Source: Reutealis trisperma
Taxonomy: Eukaryota > Streptophyta > Magnoliopsida > Malpighiales > Euphorbiaceae
Direction of reading: 5' to 3'
NCBI GenBank assembly: GCA_947687605.1
Contig: CANTUT010000019.1
Coordinates: forward strand, 3,966,501 to 4,030,500
DNA: 64,000 nucleotides
Made by a program: the position numbers and the translations under genes. Shown one piece after another: positions 25,126 through 37,458 of this stretch; position 1 is the first letter of the stretch, and each line of letters begins with the position of its first letter. The notes beneath the pieces are model-generated. The model made no database searches. It was not told the DNA's origin and saw only the letters and a list, made by a program, of their open reading frames with translations.

Positions 25126-26323
25126 TCAATGAGCTTCAATTGCTACTCCAACCTTCGCAGTCAAACTCTTAATGTACTCCTTCCTGGCAGGATGATCTTC
25201 CTGTGGGCGGTTGTGTGCTGTCCATACTGGCTCTCCCACAAATAGCCTCATCAACTGCACATTATTATTTATTACCCACAAAAAGAATTTAATCAGCCAT
25301 CCTCCAATTGATAATGACATTCAGTTCAATAATCATCTTATTGTGCTATATCATAATATTACCTTGACATAGTTACTGGTGTCAAGAGTGAAACGGTGGT
25401 AGATCCCTGCTGGCAAAACAATGAGATCACCTGCCTTGATCCAAATTCGGATCCAGCGATCATCCCTGTCACGAACATCAAAATATCCACTTCCTTTTAA
25501 GCAGTAACGTATCTCCTCATCAGCATGAATGTGCTCTGTATAAAAGTTTTTGAGCTTCTCATCATAGTTAGCTACTTTCTCAGGACATAAATCAAGCAAG
25601 TCCTGCAAAGTACAGTACCAAAATTATTATTTATATGAATTATCAAATTAAATTTGGCAAGCATCAGGGCTGAGGTTGTGGGCTTCATCACCTAGCTCAC
25701 AATGCATTTCACTTTGTAGTATATAAGAATAATGAAGGCTAAGGATTCAACAAAATTTCAAGGAATTCATTTAGAATTTCCTGTTTTTACATTTGGTATA
25801 AATATGATTCAATTTTATGAAACTAAACCAAATTCTATCTATGCAAAACAAGAGGTCAGCAATTGATTGATGAGGATAAGTGCTCGGCATGATAATAATA
25901 GCTTAACATTGACCATGCAACTATAATCCCAGTAAAAAATGAACAATTAATTACCATGTAATTGTATCCCCTGGCTTCCCTGATCATCTTCAATTCTTCA
26001 TCATTCTCGTAGTCTTCTGGGTTCAAGTGCCAACATAACACTCCTAAATCTGTATAATGTATACAATATCCTCAGTCTTGTTAGTAATTTGATTCTCGTT
26101 CATAATTTAAAAAAAAAAAAAAAAGGGAAATAGAAGTTTTATATTTATACCAGCCAAGTGATCCAATGAAACAAATTCTTGTGGGTTGCGGTGATGTGGA
26201 AGCCTTTGATCTTCATTGCTTTCGTCCATGAACCATGCCTGCAACAAACATAGAACTCCAAATTACTATTCTAGTGAGTTATTTTAATTAATCAGCCGCA
26301 GATAAACCCACCTCGATAGCCAT
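25126..26323 (-). CDS. Acireductone dioxygenase, ARD3/ARD4-like
   Basis: Five exons on the minus strand: 26323-26312, 26238-26151, 26049-25955, 25602-25363 and 25254-25126, giving 187 residues. The enzyme oxidises the acireductone of the methionine salvage (Yang) cycle to the 2-keto acid precursor of methionine, in cytosol or nucleus. It is a small cupin with the metal-binding HIHADEE motif (His89, His91, Glu95) and His134 in GIYHRF, all four ligands present. The start MAIEAWFMDESNEDQRLPHH and the end KEYIKSLTAKVGVAIEAH resemble the ARD3/4 branch. Exon 1 holds only 12 coding bases. A paralogue with two more introns lies at 54.1 kb. Intact, with length normal for the family. Confidence 0.94.
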
Positions 26324-27105
26324 TCTGCTCGCTGCTCAAACTTGACTGAAGAGCGATCTTTGCTTTATTGGAGTGCGTCCATATTCATACCGATTCTCGA
26401 TTTTTTTCTGTTACTTACCTTTGTCAGACACGTGTCCGAACCGTTTTCCTCTTATTATTTGTGGTGCGAGTGTTTGTACCCTAAGTAATATCGCGTTTGG
26501 CTTCTTCCGGCGATTAGTTTTTTCACAGAATATTTCTTCCTTTTTTTTAATGGATTTTGTTCTCGAAATCCTTTTTAATAATAATAATAATAATAATGAT
26601 TTTTTTTTTTTAATTTTGTCCTCAAAACCCTTCTTGAAATATGTGTATTATAGGGTTGTTTTATCCGAAATTAAAGTAAATATATTTTGTTTTATATGAC
26701 CTTCTCGCAAAAACCACAATCTTTTAAAATTTTTTTTGTAAATTAAATTAAAAATTCTAATTAATTACGAAAAATATTTTAATTTTAAAAAAAAATATAA
26801 ATTTATCTTGTGCAAAATAATTAATTTTATAAAAAATTTCTAATTTTATAAAAGAAAAATTTATAATTACAAAAAACTAATTGTCTTACAAAAAGTTATA
26901 ATCTTCTTATATTTTTATAAATAAAATTTTTTTTTATAATTTTTTTTAATTATAAAAAAATTTTAATTTTACAAAAATATAACTTATCTTATATAAAATA
27001 ATAACTTTACAAAAAAATTCTAAATTAACTAAAAAAAAATAATTTTATAATTAAAAAATAGCTCTTTTATGAAAGTATTATACTTCATTTTAAAACAAAT
27101 AACAT
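26324..27105. other. ARD upstream region and AT-rich degenerate repeats
   Basis: The first 150 bases are the ARD leader and promoter. From about 26700 the DNA is a series of loosely periodic TTTTATAAAAAATT-type segments, with no gene. Confidence 0.5.
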
Positions 27106-27654
27106 TAAGGCTATATTTGGTTTTCAGAATAAAATGTACAAAAAATAGAATAATTATTTTTAAGAAATAGAATAGGTTAGGAATAAAATAATTATTCAAA
27201 TTCCATAATTTAGTTCATAACATAGAATAATTATTCTATTCATATAAATGACCATAATATCCTTATAAATTAATTTCACTATTAATAATAAATTAAATAT
27301 AATTTTACTAAATTTTATTTAAAAAATAATTTAAATGCATGATAAATAAAATTTTCATTTGACTTAAAATTTGAAAAATAAAAATGAAAATCTGAAAAAA
27401 AAAAAAACAATAGTAGTGAATTTGAGCTTACATATATTTTTTAAGAGTAAAAATAGAAATATTCTATTCCATAGCATAAAAAATATCAATTCTTTAATTT
27501 TTTTTGTAGAATATGTAAATCATGAAAATTATAGAATTACTATTCAATAAAATTGATATTTTTGTCTAAAATTTAAATCAAAATATAGAATAACTATTTC
27601 ATATGGAATAATTATTCTATTTTTTGCTTATTCTTTTAATCAAATATAGCCTTA
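27106..27654. mobile_element. MITE with long terminal inverted repeats (about 549 bp)
   Basis: The left end TAAGGCTATATTTGGTTTTC and the right end CAAATATAGCCTTA are inverted copies. The match continues inward with an AAAAAATAGAATAATTAT block in each arm. The interior is AT-rich with repeated GAATAATTATTC blocks. Target duplication is uncertain (TTA on both sides is possible, which would suit PIF/Harbinger). Confidence 0.75.
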
Positions 27655-28255
27655 CAATTTATCTATAATAATAATAGTGAATCTCTCCCTCCTCGGCAAA
27701 TAAAAAAAACAAAAGGAATAAATGAAATACACTAGCGCCCTATAGCAAACCATGGTGGTTGCACCATATATTTTTGAGGAAATTACGCAACCTAATCTTT
27801 TTTAAGTTATTATTATATTTATGCGCTACATTTTAAATTTTTATTTTTTTGCTTTTTTATTATTTCATTTTTATGCTCTTTTTATTAGGATTTTTATATT
27901 TTTATAACATATCTATTTGAACCATTTTTATTGCTCGATTTGTATTTTAAGTGTTTTTTACTTTCGAACTTTTTTTACTGGCACTTTCTTTATGTATTCC
28001 ACAAGTCAAAAATATTATCATATCTTTTTTTTTTTTGCCAAATAAAGATATATCATACCTTGTGATAATAAATAATAAAATGGTTAATTATTTAAAATAT
28101 TAAATATTTAACATTTAATATCACATGGATCTTCTTTTATAATTCGACATATATTTTAAATTCAAAATTATGTTCATTCTCATAATTATCTATATAAAAT
28201 AATTTTAATATTTTTATGAGAATAAAATTACTCTATTTAAAATACATATGAACTA
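27655..28255. other. AT-rich intergenic DNA
   Basis: No gene, RNA or repeat structure was recognised. Confidence 0.5.
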
Positions 28256-28257
28256 AA

Positions 28258-28540
28258 AATACATTTGGTAAATCGTAATGAGACATAATATAATATAATT
28301 AGATTTTTTTTAATGTAATATTTAAACTAAAAATATATTTTACTATATTACATCATATTTCATTGCGATCTATCAAATATTACTAAATTTTACACATAAA
28401 TTAAACATATATTTAGTAAATCGTAATGAGACACAATATAATATAATTAAATACTCTTTTAATGTAATATTTAAACTAAAAATATATTTTATTATATTAT
28501 ATTACATCTCATTAAGATCTATCAGATATTACTAAAGTTT
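28258..28540. repeat. Two tandem copies of a palindromic about 132-bp MITE
   Basis: Copy 1 (28258-28390) and copy 2 (28407-28540) both start with a TTTAGTAAATCGTAATGAGAC-like end and finish with GATCTATCA-ATATTACTAAA, an inverted copy of the start. Each also carries AATGTAATATTTAAACTAAA in the middle. A related, more decayed pair lies at about 38240-38480. Confidence 0.7.
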
Positions 28541-29042
28541 GCAATTTAATGAACTAAGGTAGATAATAATATATAGTTTATAACAATGTCTAAATTACAT
28601 AAGAATGACAATTGAGCAAAATGAAATAAATAGATCAAGATGTGTGAAAGTAAAATTCATATTATTTTTGTGGTTTTATTTATTTTTATTTTAAACAATG
28701 ATTTCATAAATTAACTAAAGTTATGTATTTATATTTATCATTTAATGATATATCTATAGATGTCTTATTTGAATAACATTAATCAATATTTCAAAAAAAA
28801 AAATAAATAGTGAGTAAAAAACTATACAAAATATATTTTTCTCTAATCCATTGTTATTATTATATTTTTTTTGTTAGTTACATAACATTAAATAAATTAA
28901 TGAAAACTCTAATCATTCTAATAGATAAGAGACTCAAATTGAAAATCCCACACTTCACTCTCATCAACTTCTTTTTATAAACTTATGGTATATAAAAAAT
29001 AAGATTGAGAGTGTCAAGTCTCCAAAAAAGACAAAAAAATTT

Positions 29043-29622
29043 ATTTGTGGTATATACTTATGATATATCTAAAATATACCTAACATATACTCGTTATATA
29101 CTTAAAATAAACCTAAAATATACTCTTTACTGTGAAAACTGAAAATCATTTGTTAATTTTTTTTAGTCTCTTAAAAATTTAATTTAACTCTTAAATTCTT
29201 TAAAAATATTCATATGTATTAATATTGTCATCCATGCTTGATTATGAATCACATTAAAAAAAAAAAAGAGTGTTGCTGATATTTCTTCAAAGAAAAGAGT
29301 TGAGTGTGTTAAGTATCTAAGTAATACGTAAACGTTATATACTTAAGATATACCTAAAATATACTCGTTATATACTTGATATACCTAAAATGTACTTGTT
29401 ATATACTTAAGGTATATTGTTTATTGTGAAAATCATTTATTATTTCTTTAAGAATATAATTTTTTTATCTAATATATAGTTGATGTATACTTGTTATGTA
29501 CTTATATTTTTGTAATACTCAATATTCAAAAATATTTGAAGATATATATCAAATAAATACAAGTTAATCAAATTTAGTAAAATATACACTTATGATATAC
29601 CTATGATATACTCTAAATATAC
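29043..29622. repeat. Degenerate about 20-bp repeats of TATACTTAAGATATACCTAAAA type
   Basis: Clusters at 29043-29137, 29330-29440 and 29575-29622 consist of variants of GTTATATACTTAAGATATACC and TAAAATATACTCGTTATATAC. The first two clusters end in a similar TTACTGTGAAAA/TTATTGTGAAAATC tail, so the clusters themselves look duplicated. Confidence 0.65.
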
Positions 29623-31900
29623 TGTTTCCTGGATTTGCTGAAAAATATCTCTATTTCATTGGTTTCTATAAGTTTTATATTTGAAACTCAATTTTCATAT
29701 TTTAAAACTTTCAAGTTCCTTAAAAAAACTACATAATCTCCTAACTTTTGAAAATTTTTAATGCAATAATAATTAAAATATCATGAAATTTTAGTGAAAC
29801 ATATTTATAAAATCAAATTACCTCTCAAACTATTGAGAAAGTGAATATTTTGTCAATTAAACTAATTGAATATTCAAAAAACTGCAGATTTAAATTGATT
29901 TTATTTAAAACTTAATAGTACCTTATAAAAATTAATTTTGATGATGATTCTCACTATAAACAAATTTGAAATTTTATAATTAATTAAACAAGTTTTTCCA
30001 TACTCCATACTAATTAAAGCCAATGATGCAAGCTAATTTAGAGATCCTAGGTTCGAGATTCTGTAATTTGTTTTCCTGTCTATATTGAAGTAATATTTGT
30101 AATCTACTTTGTATAAATAATTTTGGAAATATTTATATTATATTTAAAAGTGGCTTAAAAAGAACATTTGTACAAAAGAAAAAAAATAGTATGATTTAAA
30201 TTAATATTTAAAAAAAAAATTTAAACATTCCACCATATACAAAAGGTTAAACAAAAATCTAATTACATGTACATACTATTTTTCACAAAAATAAAAAATA
30301 AAATTGTGTACAAATGTTCTTTTTTAACTAGTATAATTTACAAAAAAAAAAAAAAAGATAGTATAATTTGCTACCACTATTGAAACCGTGTTTTATTACA
30401 TATCTCAATGTGTTGGTTAGGCAAGTTAGTGCATGTGTACTTCTATAGAAATTGAAGAATGTATAAAAGTTAAAAAAAAAATGATGCTGAGATATTTTTA
30501 TAATAATTTAAAAGTGGTGATATAAATATAAATTAATTCTCTTTTTTAGGTATTTATGTAGAAATTCCTATATTTTTCGCTCAATTTAATAAAAATTATA
30601 GGTCCAAGTAAAATTAGTCAAAGGCCATTCCAAATCAATTAATTTGATTATATTTTAATTAATTAATTTATGATAATAAATTAATCATAAATTAATTAAT
30701 TAAGTTGGTTTAAAATTAATAAAAACTCTAGAAAGTGACACGTGACTGAAGCTGAGTGGACATTACTCTAAAACTGTTAGACGCCTAAAGAAATGGAGCT
30801 CCAAAGTAAAGAAATGGCACCTGAAAGTTCATGTTAATTATTTCAAGTCAGTATAAAAATTAGAGTTGAAGATACAAAGAAAGAATCAATCATCAAACTC
30901 AAAAATCAAATCAACCGATTTCCAATTCCAATACTTTCCTATAATTCAATTTCAATTGCAAACTTTCCAATTCCTGTAAATGCAACATGTTTATATTTAA
31001 TATTTAATGCAATGCAATTCAATGTCACTTAACTCAAACTTCCAGCTTATTCCCAGCTCATTTAATTTACTTTTCAAATTCATTCAATTGACAAGTTCAA
31101 TTACTTTCAAATTTAATGCTATTTAGAATTTCAACATAACTTTTTAAGAGTTAAAAATCTACAAATCTTCTGATAAAAATTAGGCGCATCTCTTTTTAAC
31201 ACACTCAACAGAAATTTAAAGCCAACAAAGGGAGATGAATGAGGACGTATTTACTGATAACTGTTAACCATTGCTACTTGCAAGCACCGAAACAAAAGCA
31301 ACAGCAAACAACCATTTATGACGACATAATGAAATCTCAAGTAAAAATGGGCTGTCACAGGCAGTTGCAATATACACTAAAACAAGTTCCCGTTAGATAC
31401 AATTTGGAAGAAGATCCGCACCTTAAAACTCTAGACACCGTTGATAGAAAATTTCGCTTCCTGGTGGAGGTATGGTTATATGCTAAGAATCATACAAAGA
31501 AATGAGAACTACTTGCAACTAGAACAATGAGCTACAAGGCCTGCGGCTACAAGCTCATGGAATCGTAACATACATTTAAATTTACATTACGCAAAGAGCA
31601 TAGCTGCTCATGGCTACATTTCTCAACCCAGGTGATAATACAAATCGGAAACAAGGAATTCCTCGGGACCATGATTCCAGTACAAAATTGATCCGCTGAG
31701 AGTGAAAATCCGTTGCCAGCAAGTACTACTCTCATAGGGATTTTTAGAAATGCGGAGGATCCTAGTAGAAAAATAAAAATAAAAATGCCTCAAGGGATAG
31801 CTCAGATCATGTATGATGCAGGCGTGCTGAAGGTTGTTAGGTTGGTTTCTTGTTTGACAATGGTGATTCTATGTAGACAGCATTGTACACATTTCCCAAC
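29623..31900. other. AT-rich spacer, ending in the PEAPOD 3' region
   Basis: Contains an AATTAATTAA-rich palindrome at about 30655-30715 and a TATAAAAA box at 30852 followed by a long C/T/A leader-like stretch to 31235. No domain-bearing gene was recognised. Bases from about 31500 probably include the 3' untranslated region of the PEAPOD gene. Confidence 0.4.
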
Positions 31901-31920
31901 ACTCTATCATATACAGCATG

Positions 31921-34900
31921 TCAGCTTTCTTGGACATCTGCAGAGCACCAATAATACATAAAAAAAAATCCCAATTTATACAACTTGTTCATGAAGAATC
32001 AAAACATCCTCTAGAGTATTATCTTATGACTACATATCACCTGCATCACAAATTAGAATTACCCATTTTCTAATGGTTAACAATAACATGCTCAGCTCAT
32101 AAAATTCTAATATTCTTGGTATGGATACAGGCCAAGAGAGATTGTTTGGCTGGCATAGACCTAGACTGGCAATCTTTATGAATGTACATCTTTATTTGCA
32201 TTCTTCAGAATCATAACAAACGACACTAGATAGCTCATATAAAATGTTTGACATCAATAGCTCAAGGCACATTTCAAGACAAAAAAAAGTGTAATAGAAA
32301 TAATTCTGTGGCCTACCTTCATTAAGATCAACAGAAAAACCAGCAATCTTAGGCTGATCATCAATTGAGCCACACAAATTATGTAGTACTCCAGGCTGGG
32401 GTGGAGAGCTTGTGCTGCTCCTGGTTGATTGTCCATTTGAGGTTTGTGTCCTCACATGATGGTTCAAATACATCTCCAAGTTAGAAGTAGTTCCAGTATT
32501 TTTCCTGCCCTTAAATCTTCCCCTAGTAGTAATATATGATGTCAAAATAAAGAGAAAAATATAATGCATCAGATTAATAGTTTTGCAATAACTATAATTT
32601 ATGAAACACAAAGTCATTAGCATTATTCAATGAACAATTTTAGTCCCTGAGAGTACCTATCTTTTTTTTTCTCAAGATATCTCTGCAATAAAACTTTTCG
32701 GTTCGCTTGACCCTCTACATCTTAAAAAGAATCAACAGTATTAAAAGGGTGTACAAATAACTGCAATTTTCACATAGTACTTTTAGCAACTAAGGTAAAA
32801 ATAATGTTCAGAGTGCTTTTTACTGCAGAGTCAGAAGCAAATGTATGCTCAATAAATGTGCTAGAAAAGCAGTCTCTCATTCAAACAAAGAGAAACAGGA
32901 GTGGCCGTGGCATGGCAGCAAGAGTGGCAGCAATAGAATCTTGTGATTTTGAAAGCGTGAACCAGGAGAGAGAAGTGGTGCTGATGGAAATAGTGATAAT
33001 CCCAGTAGTGCTTGTGAAAATAACTGTGCTTGCAGCTAATACTGTTGGTGTTAGATGCTGATGGAAATAGTCCTAATCCGAGCGCATGTAAAGAAGGGGA
33101 TCATAGTGAAATTAAGCATTAGGACAGGGGGGTTAATGATTGCACCCAACACTTTCATGCAAGTAAAGGTGTTGGCACTGACAATTCTAAACAGACGCAC
33201 AGTTGGTGGGGGCAATGGCATGTGATTCATGGGCAATGATAGAAGTGAAATGAATGAAAGTAAATTATCCCTTCAAAAAATAAATAAATAAATAAGTCTC
33301 CACAAAAATACCCTTTTTTATCTATATATCACTTCCTCCTGTTATACCGCTTTAAAAAAATAAAAAACACGGTTGAAATTGCTTGATACCAATGATTTGT
33401 TTAATCAACTTGCTATGGGAGGAGGGCATTGTTTTCAGCAACATGAGGCTCATCACCTTAGTATAGCATTGACACTCACTTAGAGCTAAGGCTGGCAAAT
33501 TGCCCATCCAATAAGCCATGTCTAGAGAGAAATCCATCAAATCAATATCTTTGATAAATATAGATGGTTCGCCTCTTGAAGCACTGATATTTCTTAGTAT
33601 TTGGCATCAGTATATTATTAAAAAAATTCTCCATTACATAACAAAGATACTCGTACTCATAAAAAAGAACCATGAATTTTTCCAAAATGCAAAAAATCTA
33701 CTAAATAACAAGCTAAGGGCCTTACCAGGGTCATGAATTATGTTTGTTTTCTCCCTACACTGCTGAGAATATTCTGTCATCTTCTCTGCAAAGTCAAATC
33801 AAAGCACATTTTACTTCAGTACCACAATATCAAAGACATAATCTTACACCCAAAACTATATGGTTTAATGAGCAATTGGCAGATACTTCATGCTAAAAAG
33901 CTACCTGTTTGTGTGGTTTGAGAAATTGCAGCATTGGGAGGAACAAACCCATGCTTGTCAGTTGAGGGCTGAAAATGACATGGAAGTGAAAATGCAGGTC
34001 TACGAAGTGAATCATCCAGAGACGACTGAAATGGACTTGCTGCAAGATGCATGATTGCCTGGGCCTGCAAATCCATATTTTGGACGCATTGGAAGGCCAA
34101 CATGCCATCAAATTTATCTCCAGTTATCCATGCAAAAGAGAAGCTTCATTACCTTATCAGGTGGGACTCCATCATACACATTCACCTTTCCACAATAGAA
34201 AATTGTCATTTGCCCAACCAATCCATCTGTCTCACCAGGACTTCTGTGGCCACATTTTCAAATATTTGTGTGAAAAAAACATTAAATAGGAGACAAGGAC
34301 AGCAAGTAACCCACAACTTGGATGGCATAAGGCCTAGTTCAATCATAAGTACCAGACATGTCTATTCATTCATTTGGCATTGCACATCTCATCATATCAA
34401 CAAATCAAACAAGAAGAAAAATTGTACATGTAAAAAGGACTGAATATATAATCAGAAACAAAATATAACATGCTTGAACCAACATATTGTTCCAAGGCTA
34501 AACTGTTCACAAGCCACTTGATCAGCCAAATAATAGGTGTTCCTCACACTAACAATCGGTCTTTTCAGACACTCAGCTTCTTCCTTCTCTTCATTCCCAG
34601 CGCGTAACCCACCTCTTTTTTTTTTATTTGGAAAAACTTGAGGAATTCTAATCATTTATGCCTTAGATTCCAGCCCCAAATTTAAGGCTGCAAGGTTAAA
34701 AAATATACAAAACAACAAAATTCTAGCATCATCTTCAAAATATATCTTAATGGAAAACCCCACCTTACTAGCAGATAATAAAATTTATAATAAGGTGTAT
34801 AACACCCTTAACCAGACAATGCCAAATCTACTTATCCCTAAATTCAGAGGAGACTCCTGTTGCATCAACATGTGGCCCATTAATCATCATGCCGCTAGCA

Positions 34901-35814
34901 CTAAGACCCATGTTTTACAAAACCAACAATGCCAGCTTATAAAGCTTGGAGTAAAATCAACACAGTAATTTCACCCCTCACAAGTCAAGCCAACCCCAAA
35001 ATTTGGATATCCATTCTGAAAATTGCAGCTAAAGAAAAAAAAAATTATACTCTACAAGGTCCATCCACATCAATTGGAAGAAATCAGTTATTTTCTGTTA
35101 TGCCAATAAACGTTTAACTAACAGAGAATGATTACAAAAAATACTAAAAATCAATATCAAAGATTAACCTGGAACCAATGGCTTTATTATCTGCCTCTTC
35201 CAGTTGGCAATCCGACGGCGCTGGAGGAGTTGATTTCGGAGAATCATTTTGCCGGCACGGAGCGGTTTCATCTGCCGATACAGAAATTGTGTTGTTGTTT
35301 GTATCACTAGGTTCCTTGACTGAATCAGCAGAATTTGAAGTGGCCTATAGGTAATATTAAAATTATTCAAATATTTAATCTGAACAATACTACCAGTTCA
35401 CAGTTAGTAGGAAAGAATTAGAACTCACCGGCGGTTTGGAAACTAAGATTTTCCGAAGAGCACCGGCGCCGGAATCTTCACTAGTTTCGAGGAGAGCTTT
35501 GAGCGAGATTACTTGCTGGATCGCCTGCGATTTGTTCCAAGAAGGTCTACGCATTCCTGTACGGACATTCTCACAGAACCGGAGGAAAATATGAGACACG
35601 TGTCAGCTGCCTTTTAATTTACAGACACCGGAAAATATGGCGAAATCTAAGGACAAAAATGGAAAAAGGAAAAAAGAACAAATAGAAATGAAAGACCTTT
35701 TTCTTTGAGGTATTTGCGGCAATCTTCGCGAGTGAGCTGTGAAATGTCTTCTTCAGTGAGCAGAGTGAGGGGTTTGTCAAGTATAGACCGGAATGACGTT
35801 ACGCCAGCATCCAT
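31921..35814 (-). CDS. TIFY4B: PEAPOD / TIFY4-type transcriptional repressor
   Basis: Nine minus-strand exons join in phase: 35814-35697, 35556-35429, 35344-35169, 34243-34153, 34064-33905, 33785-33726, 32714-32657, 32522-32317 and 31937-31921, giving 337 residues. The start MDAGVTSFRSILDKPL, then LTEEDISQLTREDCRKYLKEKG and MRRPSWNKSQAIQQVISLKAL, is the PPD domain that binds KIX adaptors. TIFYCGKVNVYDGVPP (residues 154-169) is the ZIM/TIFY domain. EGQANRKVLLQRYLEKKKDR (from residue 245) is the divergent Jas motif of PEAPODs, lacking the canonical PY end. A DLNE sequence lies at the C-terminus. PEAPODs restrain meristemoid division and set leaf lamina size. In-frame codons upstream of the chosen ATG lie in the leader. 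PPD1 versus PPD2 is not resolved. Confidence 0.93.
32815..33245 (+). other. Coding-like relic inside a PEAPOD intron
   Basis: Antisense to PEAPOD, in the intron between its sixth and seventh coding exons. The DNA is less AT-rich than the rest of the intron and has an 83-codon open frame. Two units about 77 bases apart encode, in different frames, ADGNSDNPSSAC and ADGNSPNPSACK, with stops between. I do not recognise the parent. A decayed processed copy of a Ser/Asn/Gly-rich plant protein is possible. Confidence 0.35.
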
Positions 35815-37455
35815 GCCGTCAAATTCTGGCGAGATTCTAACCGGAGATTCACCAGAGGAGTAGACAGGGGCAGTGGCTGTAATTTCGTGGAGAGGTGAAG
35901 GGTGCGTGTTTTGGGAAAGAGAGGAGAGGGTGAAAAGTGTGGGGAAGTGAGTGAGAGTGCGGGGCGATGCCAATGTGTTCTTTTTTCTTTCTTTTTTTTT
36001 TTTTTTTAATTTCTTAGAAAAAATTAGTTTTTTAATTTTAATTTTATTAATTTTATAAGCTTGGGGGAATAGGGGGAGCTTTTTGAAGATGAGGGTGCAC
36101 CCTAGGCTGCCACGTAGATAAGAGTCAAAGTTAATTGCGTATTAATAGTTGTTTTTACATTATCGTAATAGACTTGTTGAAGGTCAAAAATTTCACATCT
36201 GCCACTAAAAACCTGACACTGTTGAAAAAATATCTGGCCATTTGTGTGCTCTTCTGTTTTATTCTACAAATTAAACCGGTCCATCCATGCCGTTGAATAA
36301 GGTTGGTGCAAAGTCTTTATTTATTAAAAATTGAAGAAATGCATTTTTATTTATCTATTTATTTATTTTTATATATCAATGTACTCTTGGAGATTCTGGT
36401 CTGGGCATTTTCAACACCATCATAAATAAAATCTTTAAACATAAAAATCAAATCATCATTTATATGATAAATAAATGTATTTCTTCAAAATAAATCGTTT
36501 CAAATTTATTAAAATGTAGATTAAAAAGATTACTACAATAAAAATGTTATTCTTTCTGGCGTAATTTAATTTTACGATAATTATGGCTCATAATCAATCA
36601 ACACTAATTATAGTAAAATTAATTTAATTTTACGATAATTATGATTAATTATCGAATCAATTAATACTAATTATAGTAATATTTTATGGGTATATTGAGA
36701 ATTGAATAAAAAAAAAAGGAAGAATTATCTATAATTTACAGTCTATAAAAGTTGAGTTATGATGCATATATATTCTTTAAAAAAAAATTCTTAGGTGCAC
36801 TCATATTTAGTCTATAAGGGAAGGGTAAACTCAGATTAACTAAAATAAATCCTTTTAAAATAATGTCACTTTATAATTGCATCATAATGTTGAAATTTTG
36901 GCATAAACTTGCACACTTGAATTGAATCTACCTGTCAATTGCGTAGGATATTTTGACAAATATCACAATAGGAAATAAAACGAGGAGAACAACGAGTAAT
37001 TTTATTATTTTTTTTAATAATGTAATACAGGTCATATGCTTCCGGGCCTGGAAAAAGTGTCTATTTGGGTAGTCTCTGTTCGTATATTTTGTTTTTTTCA
37101 ATTATAATTTATAAAAACTAATAATTTGCGTGAAATAAAAAATAATAATTTTTTATGTACTGTTTAAAATATAATATCTTTCAAATTAATTACATAATTA
37201 TGTAATTAATCATTTAATACAGACACATTCTCAGAATTCCAGATGGGCAGCAATTCCTTTTGAACGGATTATAATAAATTTATTGTAGAAAAAAACTTCT
37301 TAATTTTTTTTTGTTCGGGCAGTGTCGTAAGAAAAAATTATGGTAAAAATTTATTTATTTCACACGAGGAGAATTAATTGTAGACAGATGAAAGCGATTG
37401 TTCATTGGGTCCATCACTTCAAAACAAAATGAATAATTATAGTGGAAAGTAAATA
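35815..37455. other. PEAPOD promoter side and AT-rich spacer
   Basis: The segment to about 35980 is the PEAPOD leader. Beyond it no gene was recognised. A tandem duplication lies at 36562-36681. Confidence 0.5.
36562..36681. repeat. Tandem duplication of an about 60-bp unit
   Basis: TAATTTAATTTTACGATAAT starts at 36562 and 36620. Both units continue to ACTAATTATAGTAA with a few differences. Confidence 0.85.
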
Positions 37456-37458
37456 AAA

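Noticed and set aside
35815..35973. Longer PEAPOD start 53 codons upstream
   Set aside because: Relatives start at the M(D)xGV sequence, and the extra residues have no family counterpart. They are more likely leader.
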